62,669 nucleotides of DNA, from positions 1 to 62,669 of the forward strand of contig JANNSU010000002.1 of NCBI GenBank assembly GCA_031394355.1, read 5' to 3'. Under the pieces are notes generated by a model, which was not told where the DNA came from, made no database searches, and was given only the letters and a program-made list of their open reading frames with translations. Every line of letters begins with the position of its first letter. Position 1 is the stretch's first letter. The position numbers and the translations under genes were made by a program. This DNA comes from JAEUMY01 sp031394355. GTDB taxonomy: Bacteria; Pseudomonadota; Gammaproteobacteria; Burkholderiales; Usitatibacteraceae. Below, piece after piece: positions 35,165-44,778 of the stretch.

Positions 35165-36226
35165 ATGAAAATCGCTCTTCTCCCCGGTGATGGCATCGGT
35201 CCCGAAATCATGGCGGAGGCCGTCAAGGTGCTGGATGTCCTCTCCAAGAACGGCCTCAAGGTGGAAACCGAAAGCGCACTAGTCGGCGGTGTCGCGTATG
35301 ACGCCCATGGTGATCCACTGCCTGCCGCGACACTGAAGCTGGCACAGGACGCCGATGCCGTGCTGTTCGGCTCGGTTGGCGGCCCGCAGTACGACAAGCT
35401 GCCGCGCGACAAACGCCCGGAGAAAGCGATCCTGGGCCTGCGCAAGGAATGCGATTTCTTTGCCAACCTGCGCCCTGCCGTGGTGTTTCCCGAATTGGCG
35501 GATGCTTCCACGTTGAAGCCGGAGGTGGTAGCCGGGCTGGACCTCATGATCATCCGCGAGCTGACGGGCGACATCTATTTCGGCGAGCCGCGCGGCATCA
35601 CGGGTGAGCCGGGCTCCCGCATCGGCTTCAACACCATGCACTACACCGAGGCGCAGATTCGCCGCATCCTGCATGTGGGGTTCAAGACGGCGCGCCAGCG
35701 GGACAAAAGGCTCACTTCCGTCGACAAAATGAACGTGCTGGAATGCACCCAGCTCTGGCGAGACCTCGCCGAAGAAATCAAAGCCGAGTATCCCGATGTG
35801 GAACTCAGTCACATCCTGGTCGATAACGCGGCCATGCAGTTGATCCGCAACCCCAAGCAGTTTGACGTGATGGTGACGGGCAACATGTTTGGCGACATTC
35901 TCTCGGATGAGGCGTCGATGTTGACAGGCTCGATCGGCATGCTGCCGTCCGCCTCGCTGGACGCCAACGGCAAAGGGCTCTACGAACCCATTCATGGTTC
36001 TGCGCCCGACATTGCCGGGCAGGGCATTGCCAACCCGCTGGCGCAAATCCTGTCACTTGCGATGATGCTGCGCTACACCTTCAATTTGAAGACGGAAGCG
36101 GATCGCGTTGAAGGCGCGGTACGACGTGCATTGCAGCAGGGATTCCGAACGGCGGACATCGCCAAACCGGGGGAACGAAAATGTTCAACCTCGGAAATGG
36201 GCGCTGCGGTGCTGGCCGCTCTTTGA
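35165..36226 (+). CDS. leuB: 3-isopropylmalate dehydrogenase
   Basis: A 353-residue NAD-dependent decarboxylating dehydrogenase, third step of leucine synthesis. MKIALLPGDGIGPEIMAEAVKVLD starts the protein at ATG 35165, and the substrate/metal motif NMFGDILSDEASMLTGSIGMLPSASL is near residue 240. Much longer upstream reading of the same frame overlaps the leuD end and is not used. asd follows after a 77-bp gap with a palindrome copy. Confidence 0.97.
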   Translation: MKIALLPGDGIGPEIMAEAVKVLDVLSKNGLKVETESALVGGVAYDAHGDPLPAATLKLAQDADAVLFGSVGGPQYDKLPRDKRPEKAILGLRKECDFFANLRPAVVFPELADASTLKPEVVAGLDLMIIRELTGDIYFGEPRGITGEPGSRIGFNTMHYTEAQIRRILHVGFKTARQRDKRLTSVDKMNVLECTQLWRDLAEEIKAEYPDVELSHILVDNAAMQLIRNPKQFDVMVTGNMFGDILSDEASMLTGSIGMLPSASLDANGKGLYEPIHGSAPDIAGQGIANPLAQILSLAMMLRYTFNLKTEADRVEGAVRRALQQGFRTADIAKPGERKCSTSEMGAAVLAAL

Positions 36227-36251
36227 ATACGACAGGCGCAGGCAACAGCCT

Positions 36252-36263
36252 GCGAATATTCGC
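36252..36263. repeat. Iterated palindrome copy 17 (intergenic)
   Basis: Exact core with T and A flanks in the 77-bp leuB-asd spacer, 40 bp before the asd start. Confidence 0.98.
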
Positions 36264-36303
36264 AATGTATTGAGTCAGAAGATCAGGATCAGGAAATCAG
36301 ATC

Positions 36304-37418
36304 ATGTTGAAAGTCGGAATGGTGGGTTGGCGTGGCATGGTGGGATCGGTGCTGATGGAGCGCATGCGGTCGGAAGGCGACTTCGCCTTGATCGATCCGG
36401 TGTTCTTTTCGACCTCCGCAGCGGGCGGCAAGGGCCCGTCCGAGGCCAAGGGCGCGCCGTTGCTGGATGGCAACGACGTGAGCGCGTTGAAGGCTATGGA
36501 TGTCGTAATCACCTGCCAAGGCGGCGACTACACCAAGGCTGTGTTTCCCAAATTGCGAGAAGCTGGCTGGAACGGTTACTGGATCGACGCGGCTTCAGCG
36601 CTGCGGATGGCAGACCATGCAGCGATCATCCTGGATCCGGTAACATGCCGGTCATCGAGAAAGCGCTCGCCGAAGGCAAGAAGGATTTCATCGGCGGCAA
36701 TTGCACCAACAGCATCATGCTCATGGCCACCGACGGTCTGTTCAAGGCAGGGCTGGTGGAGTGGGTCACAGCCATGACCTATCAGGCGGCCAGCGGCGCG
36801 GGGGCGGCCAACATGCGCGAGCTATTGACCCAGATGGGCGAAGTCCATTCCGTGTCGAAAAAGTTGCTGGACGACCCCGCCTCCGCCATTCTGGATATCG
36901 ACAGAGAAGTGGCAGGCATTCTGCGTGACGACACGTTTCCGAAGCAGAATTTCGGCGTGCCACTCGCCGGAAGTCTCATTCCGTGGATCGATATCGACAT
37001 GGGCGACGGTCAGAGCCGCGAAGAGTGGAAGGCCATGGCCGAAACCAACAAGATTCTCGGCTTGGCACCGGCAACCGTGCCAGTGGATGGCATCTGCGTG
37101 CGCATCGGCGCGATGCGTTGTCACAGCCTGGCGCTGACCATCAAGCTCAAGCAGGACGTGCCGCTGGCGGACATCGAGCAAATGCTCGCCGAGGCTAATG
37201 AGTGGGTGCGGGTCATCCCCAATCGCAAGGAAGACACGGTGCGGGAGTTGACGCCTACAGCTGTCACTGGCACTTTGCAGGTTCCGGTCGGCCGACTTCG
37301 CAAGCTGCCGATGGGCGGGCAATACCTCAGTGCCTTTACTGTGGGTGATCAGCTGCTGTGGGGGGCTGCCGAGCCCTTGCGCCGCATGCTGCACATCCTG
37401 CTGGAGCGCAGTAACTGA
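36304..37418 (+). pseudogene. asd: Aspartate-semialdehyde dehydrogenase, frameshifted
   Basis: The gene is split by a single-base loss. The first frame reads MLKVGMVGWRGMVGSVL to AAIILDPV and then diverges. The second frame resumes at NMPVIEKALAEG (36642) and continues through the catalytic GGNCTNS and TYQAASGAGAANMRELLTQMG to LLERSN. Homologues read LDPVN without a gap, so one base is missing around 36640-36642. Joined, it would have about 371 residues, the normal length. Asd makes aspartate semialdehyde for lysine, diaminopimelate, threonine and methionine and is normally essential. Sequencing error is therefore as likely as a real lesion. Confidence 0.9.
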
Positions 37419-37509
37419 TTGATCGGAAAGCGGTTTCAGCAGCTTTTGAAGGCGGTATCGGGGTGGTCTGGGTGCTGTGCCCCGCAGCAATGTTAGAAAG
37501 CATTTGAGG

Positions 37510-37538
37510 TTGCAACAATAACTACTTGATGTTATTTT
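37510..37538 (+). promoter_or_regulatory. Possible promoter of fimV
   Basis: TTGCAA (37510-37515), a 17-bp spacer and TATTTT (37533-37538) lie 34 bp before the fimV start in an unusually AT-rich patch. Each hexamer has four consensus matches, so this is only suggestive. Confidence 0.4.
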
Positions 37539-37571
37539 ACTTTGTCAGATGATTACAGGGTTGGAGCGCGA

Positions 37572-40253
37572 ATGATTCGTTCAGCGAAAACAATCAAGCG
37601 AATCGTGGGGGGGATCCTGCTGGTGGCGGCGGCGTGGTCCGGCACCTTGCACGCAGCGGGATTGGGAAAATTGAAAATTTCGTCAGCTTTGGGGCAACCG
37701 CTCGAAGCTGAGATTGAACTTGTCTCGCTCCAGCCAGGCGAATTCGAGTCTCTCGTTGCTCGCGTGGCGAGCCCGGATTCGTATCGCGAGGCGAAAATCG
37801 AGTACACGTCCGCGCTGCGTCAGATTCGCTTTGCGGTGGAGCGCCGTCCGACCGGACAGGCTTTTCTCAAACTCACGACTGTCGGGCCCATCAACGAGCC
37901 CTTCCTCGACGTGCTGGTTGAGTTGAACTGGCCCGCTGGCAGGCTCTTGCGCGAGTATCCGATTCTGCTTGATCCGCCCGGATTCAATGAGGCACGTCCA
38001 GCGACTGCTCCAACTGCGCCGTCCACCGCTGCCCCGACGTCTCCCCAAGTGGCCACTGTGGCGCCACCCAAGGCGGTTGATCCGGTCAAGCCGAGCGTCG
38101 CTGCGTCTGCGCCGGCCGCATCGCCAGCCAAGGCGGCACCGGCTGCCCCTGACACCTACTCGGTACAAAAGGGCGACACCCTCAACAAGATTGCCAGTGA
38201 AGTGAAGCCCGAAACGGTGAGCCTTGAGCAGATGCTGGTGGCCCTGTATCGGGAAAATCAAGCTGCTTTCATTGACAACAACATGAATCGATTGAAGGCC
38301 GGGCAGATTCTGCGCGTGCCTTCAGCACCGGACGTGGCCAAGATCGCGAACAACGATGCCAGGAAGGAAATCCGGGTCCAGGTCGAGAATTGGAAGAGCT
38401 ATCGTGATTCCGTTGCCGGAAGCGTTGCATCGTCCGCGCCGAGTGCGGCACCAGCGAATCAGGCAAGCGGCCGCATCGCTACGGCAGCCCCCAGTGCGCC
38501 GGCAGGTGCGCCGGCCAAGGATGTCCTGAAGCTCTCGAAGGCAGATGTACCGGTTGCCAAGGCGGGAACGGCGGCTTCAAAGGCTGACGTGTCGGCCCAG
38601 AATCAGATCAATGCACTTAAGGAAGAAGCGATCGCCCGTGAAGGTGCCTTGAAAGAGGCCAAGTCACGCGTGTCCGAGCTTGAGAAGCAGATTCAGGACA
38701 TGCGGAAGCTCATGGAGTTGAAGAGCGCCGCACCTGCGGGCAAGCAGCCTGAACCGGCCAAACCTGTGGCCAAGCCTGAAGAGAAGAAGGTGCCTGAGCC
38801 CGCCAAGCCTGCTGATGCCAAGGTGGCCCAGGTTGCGCCGCCCGCACCCGCAAAGGTTGAGCCGCCCAAACCCGCTGAGCCTGCCAAGGTGGAACCAGCC
38901 AAGCCCGCTGAACCCGCCAAGGTAGCGGATGCCCCCAAGCCGGCGGATGCGCCGAAGCCTGCTGAGGCCAAACCCGCTGACAAGCCCAAGCCTGCACCCG
39001 CCAAGTCCAAGGCTGCACCCCCACCGCCGCCTGAGCCATCGATCATGGACATGGTGATGGAGAATCTGGCGATCATCGGTGGCGGAATCGTTGCCATCAT
39101 CCTGGCCGTCTTCGGCTTCCTGTTCCTCAAGAAGCGCAAGTCCAAGCCCAGCCATACCGGTGGTCCGTTCACGTCCGGCGCTTCCAGCATTTTGCCCAGT
39201 GATCTCAAGCCACCCACGACGACGTCAGGCAAGGCGGCAGGCGGCCTGATCGACACGGGAAACAGCTCGTTCCTGACTGACTTTGACAAGCAGGGTTCTG
39301 GCACGATCGACACCGATGAGGTGGATCCGGTTGCTGAAGCCGAGGTCTACATCGCCTATGGCCGCGATGCCCAGGCCGAGGAAATCCTCAAGGAAGCAAT
39401 GGGGCGCGACAAGAGCCGCCATGAGATCACGCTGAAGCTTCTCGAGATTTATCACACCCGCAAGTCCACGCAGGCTTTCGAGACGCTGGCGCGGGAATTC
39501 AAAGTCACGGCAGGCGAAACCAGCCCGATCTGGGCACGTGCCGCAGCCATGGGTGCGCAGCTTGATCCGGCGAATTCTCTGTATGCCGGGTTTGCAACAC
39601 AGGATTTCGGGACCACTGCCACGATGTCGGCTGCGCAGACAGCGGCCGCTGATGCTGGAAAAGGTACCCCGCCGGATCTGGACTTTGACCTTGGCTTCTC
39701 CGCCTCGGACAACGCCAAGCCAACGGTCGATGTGTCGCTGGACTCATCAACGGGTGCTTCGGACATAGACCTCGGATTTGACCTGAATCTGAGCGGACCG
39801 GACTCTTCGGCATCTGCATCGTCCTCCACTGCGGGGGGCGGCCTCGACTTCGATCTCGATCTCGACAAGACGGAAGTCAATCCTGCAACAGCCAGCGCAC
39901 CCGCTGCGGAGTCGCCCACGGCAGATGCAGGCTTTGATTTCGACTTGTCCTCGTTGTCACTCGACAGCGGTGACGACAAGACCATGCCAGCCCCGACGCC
40001 CCAGCATGAGAGAACTGCAGCCTTCAATCTGGGAGACATCAGTCTTGACCTCGATTCAGGTCCAAGCGCGAGCGCTGCACCCAGTACGGCACCAGGAGGG
40101 AGTGGGGATGCGTCCTCGACGAAACTTGAACTGGCCCGCGCCTATGTCGAGATTGGCGACAAGGACGGTGCCAAGGAAATCCTGCAGGAAGTCATTCGTG
40201 AAGGCTCTGCTGCCCAGAAGCAGGAAGCACAAGCCCTCATGTCTTCGCTCTGA
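37572..40253 (+). CDS. fimV: FimV, polar hub / motility and pilus assembly protein
   Basis: An 893-residue FimV homologue. A signal peptide ends near residue 30 (GTLHAAG). The FimV N-terminal domain starts LGKLKISSALGQPLEAEIEL. A LysM peptidoglycan-binding domain is near 193-256 (YSVQKGDTLNKIA). A coiled coil lies near 343-385, followed by a long Pro/Ala/Lys-rich repeat region. The single membrane helix is at about 495-520. The cytoplasmic acidic part contains repeated DFDLDL-type motifs, and the FimV C-terminal TPR-like domain ends the protein (KLELARAYVEIGDKDGAKEIL). ATG 37572 has a GGAG site. It supports type IV pili and polar localisation in relatives. Confidence 0.94.
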   Translation: MIRSAKTIKRIVGGILLVAAAWSGTLHAAGLGKLKISSALGQPLEAEIELVSLQPGEFESLVARVASPDSYREAKIEYTSALRQIRFAVERRPTGQAFLKLTTVGPINEPFLDVLVELNWPAGRLLREYPILLDPPGFNEARPATAPTAPSTAAPTSPQVATVAPPKAVDPVKPSVAASAPAASPAKAAPAAPDTYSVQKGDTLNKIASEVKPETVSLEQMLVALYRENQAAFIDNNMNRLKAGQILRVPSAPDVAKIANNDARKEIRVQVENWKSYRDSVAGSVASSAPSAAPANQASGRIATAAPSAPAGAPAKDVLKLSKADVPVAKAGTAASKADVSAQNQINALKEEAIAREGALKEAKSRVSELEKQIQDMRKLMELKSAAPAGKQPEPAKPVAKPEEKKVPEPAKPADAKVAQVAPPAPAKVEPPKPAEPAKVEPAKPAEPAKVADAPKPADAPKPAEAKPADKPKPAPAKSKAAPPPPPEPSIMDMVMENLAIIGGGIVAIILAVFGFLFLKKRKSKPSHTGGPFTSGASSILPSDLKPPTTTSGKAAGGLIDTGNSSFLTDFDKQGSGTIDTDEVDPVAEAEVYIAYGRDAQAEEILKEAMGRDKSRHEITLKLLEIYHTRKSTQAFETLAREFKVTAGETSPIWARAAAMGAQLDPANSLYAGFATQDFGTTATMSAAQTAAADAGKGTPPDLDFDLGFSASDNAKPTVDVSLDSSTGASDIDLGFDLNLSGPDSSASASSSTAGGGLDFDLDLDKTEVNPATASAPAAESPTADAGFDFDLSSLSLDSGDDKTMPAPTPQHERTAAFNLGDISLDLDSGPSASAAPSTAPGGSGDASSTKLELARAYVEIGDKDGAKEILQEVIREGSAAQKQEAQALMSSL

Positions 40254-40269
40254 TTTCACTTGGCAGTCA

Positions 40270-40299
40270 GACAAAGGCGCGGCATGCCGCGCCTTTGTC
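40270..40299. terminator. Hairpin terminator after fimV
   Basis: A perfect 30-nt palindrome (arm GACAAAGGCGCGGCA) lies 16 bp after fimV. The following T tract is weak (ATTTCT), so termination is probable rather than certain. Confidence 0.75.
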
Positions 40300-40400
40300 A
40301 TTTCTGGATGGTTATCTGGCGTGCATGTGAAGTTGCCGTGCAACCTGTGACCAGAAGGCTTCATTGTGTGCCACCGACATAGAAAATTTGGATTGGATTG

Positions 40401-41183
40401 ATGCGTATTGCATTGGGCCTGGAATATGACGGCAGCACTTACCGAGGCTGGCAGACGCAGCCAGGCGGAGGCGCCATTCAGGATCATCTCGAGGCTGCGC
40501 TCACCCAGCTTGCGGATGTGCCAGTCAGCGTCACGGCCGCTGGCAGAACTGATGCGGGCGTGCATGCACTGGGTCAGGTGGTGCATTTCGACACAGAAGC
40601 GGACCGCGATCAGAATGCCTGGGTACGCGGCACGAACCGCTTTCTGCCTGCGAATATTCGCGTACTGTGGGCGACACCTGTTGCGCCCGACTTCCATGCG
40701 AGATTCTCGGCTCGCTCCCGCAGCTATCAGTATTGGCTGCTGAATGACCCGGTCGCGCCAGCGATCTGGCAGGGCAAGGCTGGCTGGTTTCATGCTGCGC
40801 TGGATGTGGAGAGAATGTCGGCCGCTGCGGCGTTGCTGCTCGGCGAACGCGACTTCACGACCTTTCGCTCTGCCGAATGTCAGGCCAAGTCGCCCGTGCG
40901 CATCCTCGAGCAGGCTACGGTGAGCCGTCACGGAAATTTCATTCACTTCGAGTTCCGTGCCAATGCCTTCCTGCACCACATGGTGCGAAATCTGGTGGGG
41001 AGCCTCGTTTACGTTGGGTGTGCCCGCCAGGAAGTCGCCTGGATTTCGGACATTGCCCATGCGCGGAATAGGGCGTTGGCGGCACCTACTTTCGCGCCGG
41101 ACGGCCTGTATCTCAGCGCTGTCGACTATGATTCGTCGTGGAATCTGCCACCGAATCGTTCCAGGGAGCTTTGGCCTGCATGA
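40401..41183 (+). CDS. truA: tRNA pseudouridine(38-40) synthase TruA
   Basis: A 260-residue TruA that converts uridines 38-40 of the tRNA anticodon arm to pseudouridine. MRIALGLEYDGSTYRGWQTQ is the expected start; the catalytic aspartate is Asp51 in AGRTDAGVHA. ATG 40401 is preferred over the adjacent TTG. It overlaps trpF by four bases (ATGA), the usual betaproteobacterial order. Palindrome copy ANIR at 84-87. Confidence 0.96.
   Translation: MRIALGLEYDGSTYRGWQTQPGGGAIQDHLEAALTQLADVPVSVTAAGRTDAGVHALGQVVHFDTEADRDQNAWVRGTNRFLPANIRVLWATPVAPDFHARFSARSRSYQYWLLNDPVAPAIWQGKAGWFHAALDVERMSAAAALLLGERDFTTFRSAECQAKSPVRILEQATVSRHGNFIHFEFRANAFLHHMVRNLVGSLVYVGCARQEVAWISDIAHARNRALAAPTFAPDGLYLSAVDYDSSWNLPPNRSRELWPA
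40650..40661. repeat. Iterated palindrome copy 18 (truA)
   Basis: Exact core with T and G flanks; ANIR at 84-87. Confidence 0.98.
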
Positions 41184-41803
41184 CTGTGCGCATCAAAATC
41201 TGCGGCATCACCCGCGTTGAGGACGCCCTGTTGGCTACGGAACTCGGTGCGCACGCGCTTGGCTTTGTGTTTCACCCGGCGTCGCCGCGTGCGGTGTCCG
41301 CCAGCTTGGCGGCGGGCATCGTGAGTGAGCTGCCGCCTTTCATCAGCATCGTGGGTCTTTTCGTGAATGCGGACCCTGCGAATATTCGCAACATCCGGGA
41401 AGTTGTCCCGCTGGACACGCTGCAATTCCACGGTGACGAGACGCCCGCATTCTGTAATTCGCAGGGAGAACGGCACATCAAAGCGGTACGCATGGCACCG
41501 GGGGTCGATTTGCTAAAATGCGCCGTTGACTTCAGCGGGGCGTCGGCACTATTGCTGGATGCTCATGTCAAAGGACTCTATGGCGGCACCGGACAGCGCT
41601 TTGACTGGTCGCAGGTGCCGCGAGGCATGTCGAAGCCCGTCATTCTGTCTGGCGGTCTCGACGCAGCCAACGTGGCCGACGGCATTCGTGCCGTGCGGCC
41701 CTTTGCAGTCGATGTATCCAGCGGTGTTGAATCCGCACCGGGTATCAAGGATCCCGACAAACTCAGAGCGTTCATTCGCGAGGCGCAGCATGCAGATGTA
41801 TGA
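41180..41803 (+). CDS. trpF: Phosphoribosylanthranilate isomerase
   Basis: A 207-residue TIM-barrel enzyme of tryptophan synthesis. RIKICGITR (catalytic Cys8), LGFVFHPASPR and LLLDAHVKGLYGGTGQRFDW are diagnostic, as is LSGGLDAANV. The start ATG overlaps the truA stop, and the end overlaps the start of trpB by 14 bases. Palindrome copy ANIR at 67-70, inside a loop after GLFVNADP. Confidence 0.96.
   Translation: MTVRIKICGITRVEDALLATELGAHALGFVFHPASPRAVSASLAAGIVSELPPFISIVGLFVNADPANIRNIREVVPLDTLQFHGDETPAFCNSQGERHIKAVRMAPGVDLLKCAVDFSGASALLLDAHVKGLYGGTGQRFDWSQVPRGMSKPVILSGGLDAANVADGIRAVRPFAVDVSSGVESAPGIKDPDKLRAFIREAQHADV
41378..41389. repeat. Iterated palindrome copy 19 (trpF)
   Basis: Exact core with T and A flanks; ANIR at 67-70. 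Confidence 0.98.
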
Positions 41804-43016
41804 CCTACCCGATGCAAGCGGACATTTCGGTCCCTACGGCGGTACCTTTGTCGCCGAGACGTTGCAGGCTGCGCTCGACGAGCTCAAGATCACCTATGAA
41901 ACGGCCCGGAACGATCCGGCGTTTGTGGCGGAGTTTCATCACGAACTGAAACACTACGTGGGCAGACCCAGCCCCGTTTACCACGCGCGACGACTTTCCG
42001 ATGAGCTGGGTGGTGCGCAGATCTATCTGAAGCGCGAAGACTTGAATCACACGGGTGCGCACAAGGTGAACAACACCGTGGGCCAGGCGCTGCTCGCTCG
42101 CCGATTGGGCAAGCCGCGTGTCATCGCAGAAACTGGCGCTGGACAGCACGGTGTGGCCACGGCAACCGTCGCGGCGCGTTATGGCCTCGAATGCGTCGTG
42201 TACATGGGCAGCGAGGATGTGAAGCGGCAGGCGCAGAATGTCTACCGCATGAAGTTGCTGGGCGCCACGGTGGTGCCCGTCGAGAGCGGATCCAAGACAT
42301 TGAAGGATGCGCTCAATGAGGCGATGCGCGACTGGGTGACCAACGTCGAGTCCACGTTCTACATCATCGGCACGGTGGCCGGACCGCATCCGTACCCCAT
42401 GTTGGTTCGGGACTTCAACTCTGTGGTGGGCAAAGAGTGCCTGACCCAGATGCCCGAGATGATCGGCTGCCAGCCGGATGCCGTGCTCGCCTGCGTCGGC
42501 GGCGGCTCCAATGCCATGGGCATTTTCTATGACTACATTCCGCATGACGGCGTCCGGCTCATCGGTGTTGAGGCGGGCGGCAAAGGGCTCGCAACCGGCC
42601 AGCATGCGGCATCACTGTCTGCGGGACGCCCCGGTGTGCTGCACGGCAATCGTACCTATCTCATGCAGGACGCCAACGGCCAGATCATCGAGACACACTC
42701 GATCTCGGCCGGGCTCGACTACCCCGGTGTCGGGCCGGAGCATGCATGGCTGAAAGATTCCGGGCGCGCCGAGTATGTTGCCATCACGGATGACGAGGCA
42801 CTGGCTGCCTTTCATCGTCTCTGTCGCACCGAAGGGATCATTCCGGCGCTGGAATCCAGCCACGCGGTTGCACAGGCCATGAAGATGGCGCCCGGCATGT
42901 CGAAGGACAAGGTGCTGCTGGTGAACCTGTCCGGTCGTGGCGACAAGGACATGGCCACCGTGGCAGAGCAATCCGGCTTGCAGTTCTACTGCCGCCCCAG
43001 CTGCCAGAAGACGTGA
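41790..43016 (+). CDS. trpB: Tryptophan synthase beta chain
   Basis: A 408-residue PLP enzyme joining indole and serine. The PLP lysine is Lys92 in HTGAHKVNN, and the phosphate loop is VGGGSNAMG. ATG 41790 (MQMYDLPDASGHFGPYGG) is used; ATG 41796 is a close alternative. It partly overlaps trpF. The first strand after the start lacks any palindrome copy, unusual among its trp neighbours. Confidence 0.97.
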   Translation: MQMYDLPDASGHFGPYGGTFVAETLQAALDELKITYETARNDPAFVAEFHHELKHYVGRPSPVYHARRLSDELGGAQIYLKREDLNHTGAHKVNNTVGQALLARRLGKPRVIAETGAGQHGVATATVAARYGLECVVYMGSEDVKRQAQNVYRMKLLGATVVPVESGSKTLKDALNEAMRDWVTNVESTFYIIGTVAGPHPYPMLVRDFNSVVGKECLTQMPEMIGCQPDAVLACVGGGSNAMGIFYDYIPHDGVRLIGVEAGGKGLATGQHAASLSAGRPGVLHGNRTYLMQDANGQIIETHSISAGLDYPGVGPEHAWLKDSGRAEYVAITDDEALAAFHRLCRTEGIIPALESSHAVAQAMKMAPGMSKDKVLLVNLSGRGDKDMATVAEQSGLQFYCRPSCQKT

Positions 43017-43030
43017 AAGAAAGCCTGAAC

Positions 43031-43837
43031 ATGTCGCGTATTCCCGCCGCCTTTGCGCGGCTTCGCTCGGCCGGACGCAAGGCGCTTATTCCGTTCATCA
43101 CGGCAGGCGATCCCGACAAGGCATCTACCGTGGCGCTCATGCATGCGCTGGTGGAAGCCGGTGCCGATGTGATCGAGCTGGGCGTGCCGTTCTCCGATCC
43201 CATGGCGGATGGCCCGGTCATCCAACGCTCCAGCGAGCGCGCGTTGAAACAGGGCGTGGGGCTGGCCGATATCCTCGTGATGGTTCGAGAGTTCCGCACC
43301 CGTGACAGCAATACGCCAGTGGTACTCATGGGTTATGCGAATCCTGTCGAACAGATGGGCATGCGAATATTCGCAAGCGAAGCCGCTGCTGCCGGGGTCG
43401 ACGGCGTGCTCATCGTGGACTATCCGCCGGAAGAGTGTGGGGATTTCGCGGCGCTGCTGCGTGAGTCAGGGCTGGATCTCATCTTCCTGCTGTCGCCGAC
43501 GTCCTCTGCGGCACGCATCGCAAAAGTGGCAGCGCTTGCCAGTGGCTACATCTACTATGTGTCGTTGAAGGGTGTGACCGGAGCCGCCCACATCGACACG
43601 CAGGACGTCCAGAGCGCGCTGGCACGCATTCGTCAACATACCAGCTTGCCCGTGGGTGTCGGTTTCGGCATCCGTGATGCGGCGACTGCTGCGCTCGTGG
43701 CGGGCTTTGCCGATGCAGTCGTCGTGGGCAGCCGTCTGGTGCAGGAGGCGGAGACAGGCAGCATCGACACGCTGCCGTCGCGCATGAACGCCATTGCGGC
43801 CGAGTTCCGCCAGGCCATGGATGCAGCCCATCGCTGA
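43031..43837 (+). CDS. trpA: Tryptophan synthase alpha chain
   Basis: A 268-residue TIM barrel cleaving indole-3-glycerol phosphate and channelling indole to TrpB. The catalytic glutamate is in DVIELGVPFSDPMADGPVIQ and the aspartate in LIVDYPPEE. ATG 43031 (MSRIPAAFARLRSAG) is chosen; GTG 43013 lies just before. Palindrome copy RIFA at 112-115 in the variable loop after YANPVEQMG. Confidence 0.96.
   Translation: MSRIPAAFARLRSAGRKALIPFITAGDPDKASTVALMHALVEAGADVIELGVPFSDPMADGPVIQRSSERALKQGVGLADILVMVREFRTRDSNTPVVLMGYANPVEQMGMRIFASEAAAAGVDGVLIVDYPPEECGDFAALLRESGLDLIFLLSPTSSAARIAKVAALASGYIYYVSLKGVTGAAHIDTQDVQSALARIRQHTSLPVGVGFGIRDAATAALVAGFADAVVVGSRLVQEAETGSIDTLPSRMNAIAAEFRQAMDAAHR
43363..43374. 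repeat. Iterated palindrome copy 20 (trpA)
   Basis: Exact core with T and A flanks; RIFA at 112-115. Confidence 0.98.
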
Positions 43838-43905
43838 ATGGCCGATGCCGGAATGGCATCAGGTTTCCACCCAATTTTTTGGCTGACGTTGGCTGAAAGG
43901 ATTGC

Positions 43906-44778
43906 ATGAGCTGGTTCAAGAAACTGCTGCCGCCGAGAATAAAGCGTGACGGCACCTCCGCAAAGAAGGCGGTGCCCGAGGGCCTGTGGAGCAAGTGCCC
44001 CTCGTGTGAGGCCGTGCTGTACTTCACCGACCTGGAAAGCAATCAACACGTCTGCCCGAAGTGCAGCTTTCACAACCGCATTTCCGCCCGGCAGCGTCTC
44101 GATCTGTTGTTCGATGCCGATGGTCGCGCCGAGATCGGGTCTGAAGTCCTGCCCGTCGACAGCCTCAAGTTCAAAGATACGAAGAAGTATGTTGATCGTC
44201 TCGCCGATGCCGAAAAGGCGACCGGTGAAACCGATGCGCTGGTGGTGATGCAGGGCACGGTCAATGGCGTGCCCCTCATCGCAGCGGCGTTCGAGTTCCA
44301 GTTTCTGGGTGGATCGATGGGCTCGGTGGTGGGTGAGCGCTTTGCCCGCGCGGTCGAGGCCTGCCACGACGAGAAGTTGCCGTTTATCTGCTTCACCGCC
44401 ACGGGTGGCGCACGCATGCAGGAAGGTCTCCTGTCGCTCATGCAAATGGCGAAGACCACGTCGACGTTGCATCAGCTGTCCCAGTCAAGACTACCTTTCA
44501 TCTCCGTGCTGACCGATCCCACCATGGGTGGCGTCTCGGCAAGCTTCGCCATGCTGGGCGATATCGTAATTGCCGAGCCGGGTGCGTTGATCGGATTCGC
44601 CGGGCCCCGCGTGATCGAGCAGACCGTGCGCGAGACCTTGCCTGAAGGCTTTCAGCGCGCCGAATTCCTGCTGGAGAAGGGCGCGATCGATCTCATCGTT
44701 GATCGTCGGCAGATGCGAAACAAGCTGACGGATCTGGTCACGCTCTTGTCGCGGGAACCGGCGCCACAGACAGCATGA
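43906..44778 (+). CDS. accD: Acetyl-CoA carboxylase carboxyltransferase subunit beta
   Basis: A 290-residue subunit of the carboxyltransferase that transfers CO2 from biotin to acetyl-CoA in fatty-acid synthesis. The N-terminal zinc ribbon has Cys31, Cys34, Cys50 and Cys53 (CPSC and CPKC). FTATGGARMQEG and GFAGPRVIEQT mark the crotonase-like core. It is followed with overlap by folC, the standard order. Confidence 0.97.
   Translation: MSWFKKLLPPRIKRDGTSAKKAVPEGLWSKCPSCEAVLYFTDLESNQHVCPKCSFHNRISARQRLDLLFDADGRAEIGSEVLPVDSLKFKDTKKYVDRLADAEKATGETDALVVMQGTVNGVPLIAAAFEFQFLGGSMGSVVGERFARAVEACHDEKLPFICFTATGGARMQEGLLSLMQMAKTTSTLHQLSQSRLPFISVLTDPTMGGVSASFAMLGDIVIAEPGALIGFAGPRVIEQTVRETLPEGFQRAEFLLEKGAIDLIVDRRQMRNKLTDLVTLLSREPAPQTA

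Noticed and set aside
36640..36646. Programmed frameshifting in asd.
   Set aside because: No slippery heptamer or adjacent stimulatory structure is apparent; homologues are encoded in one frame.
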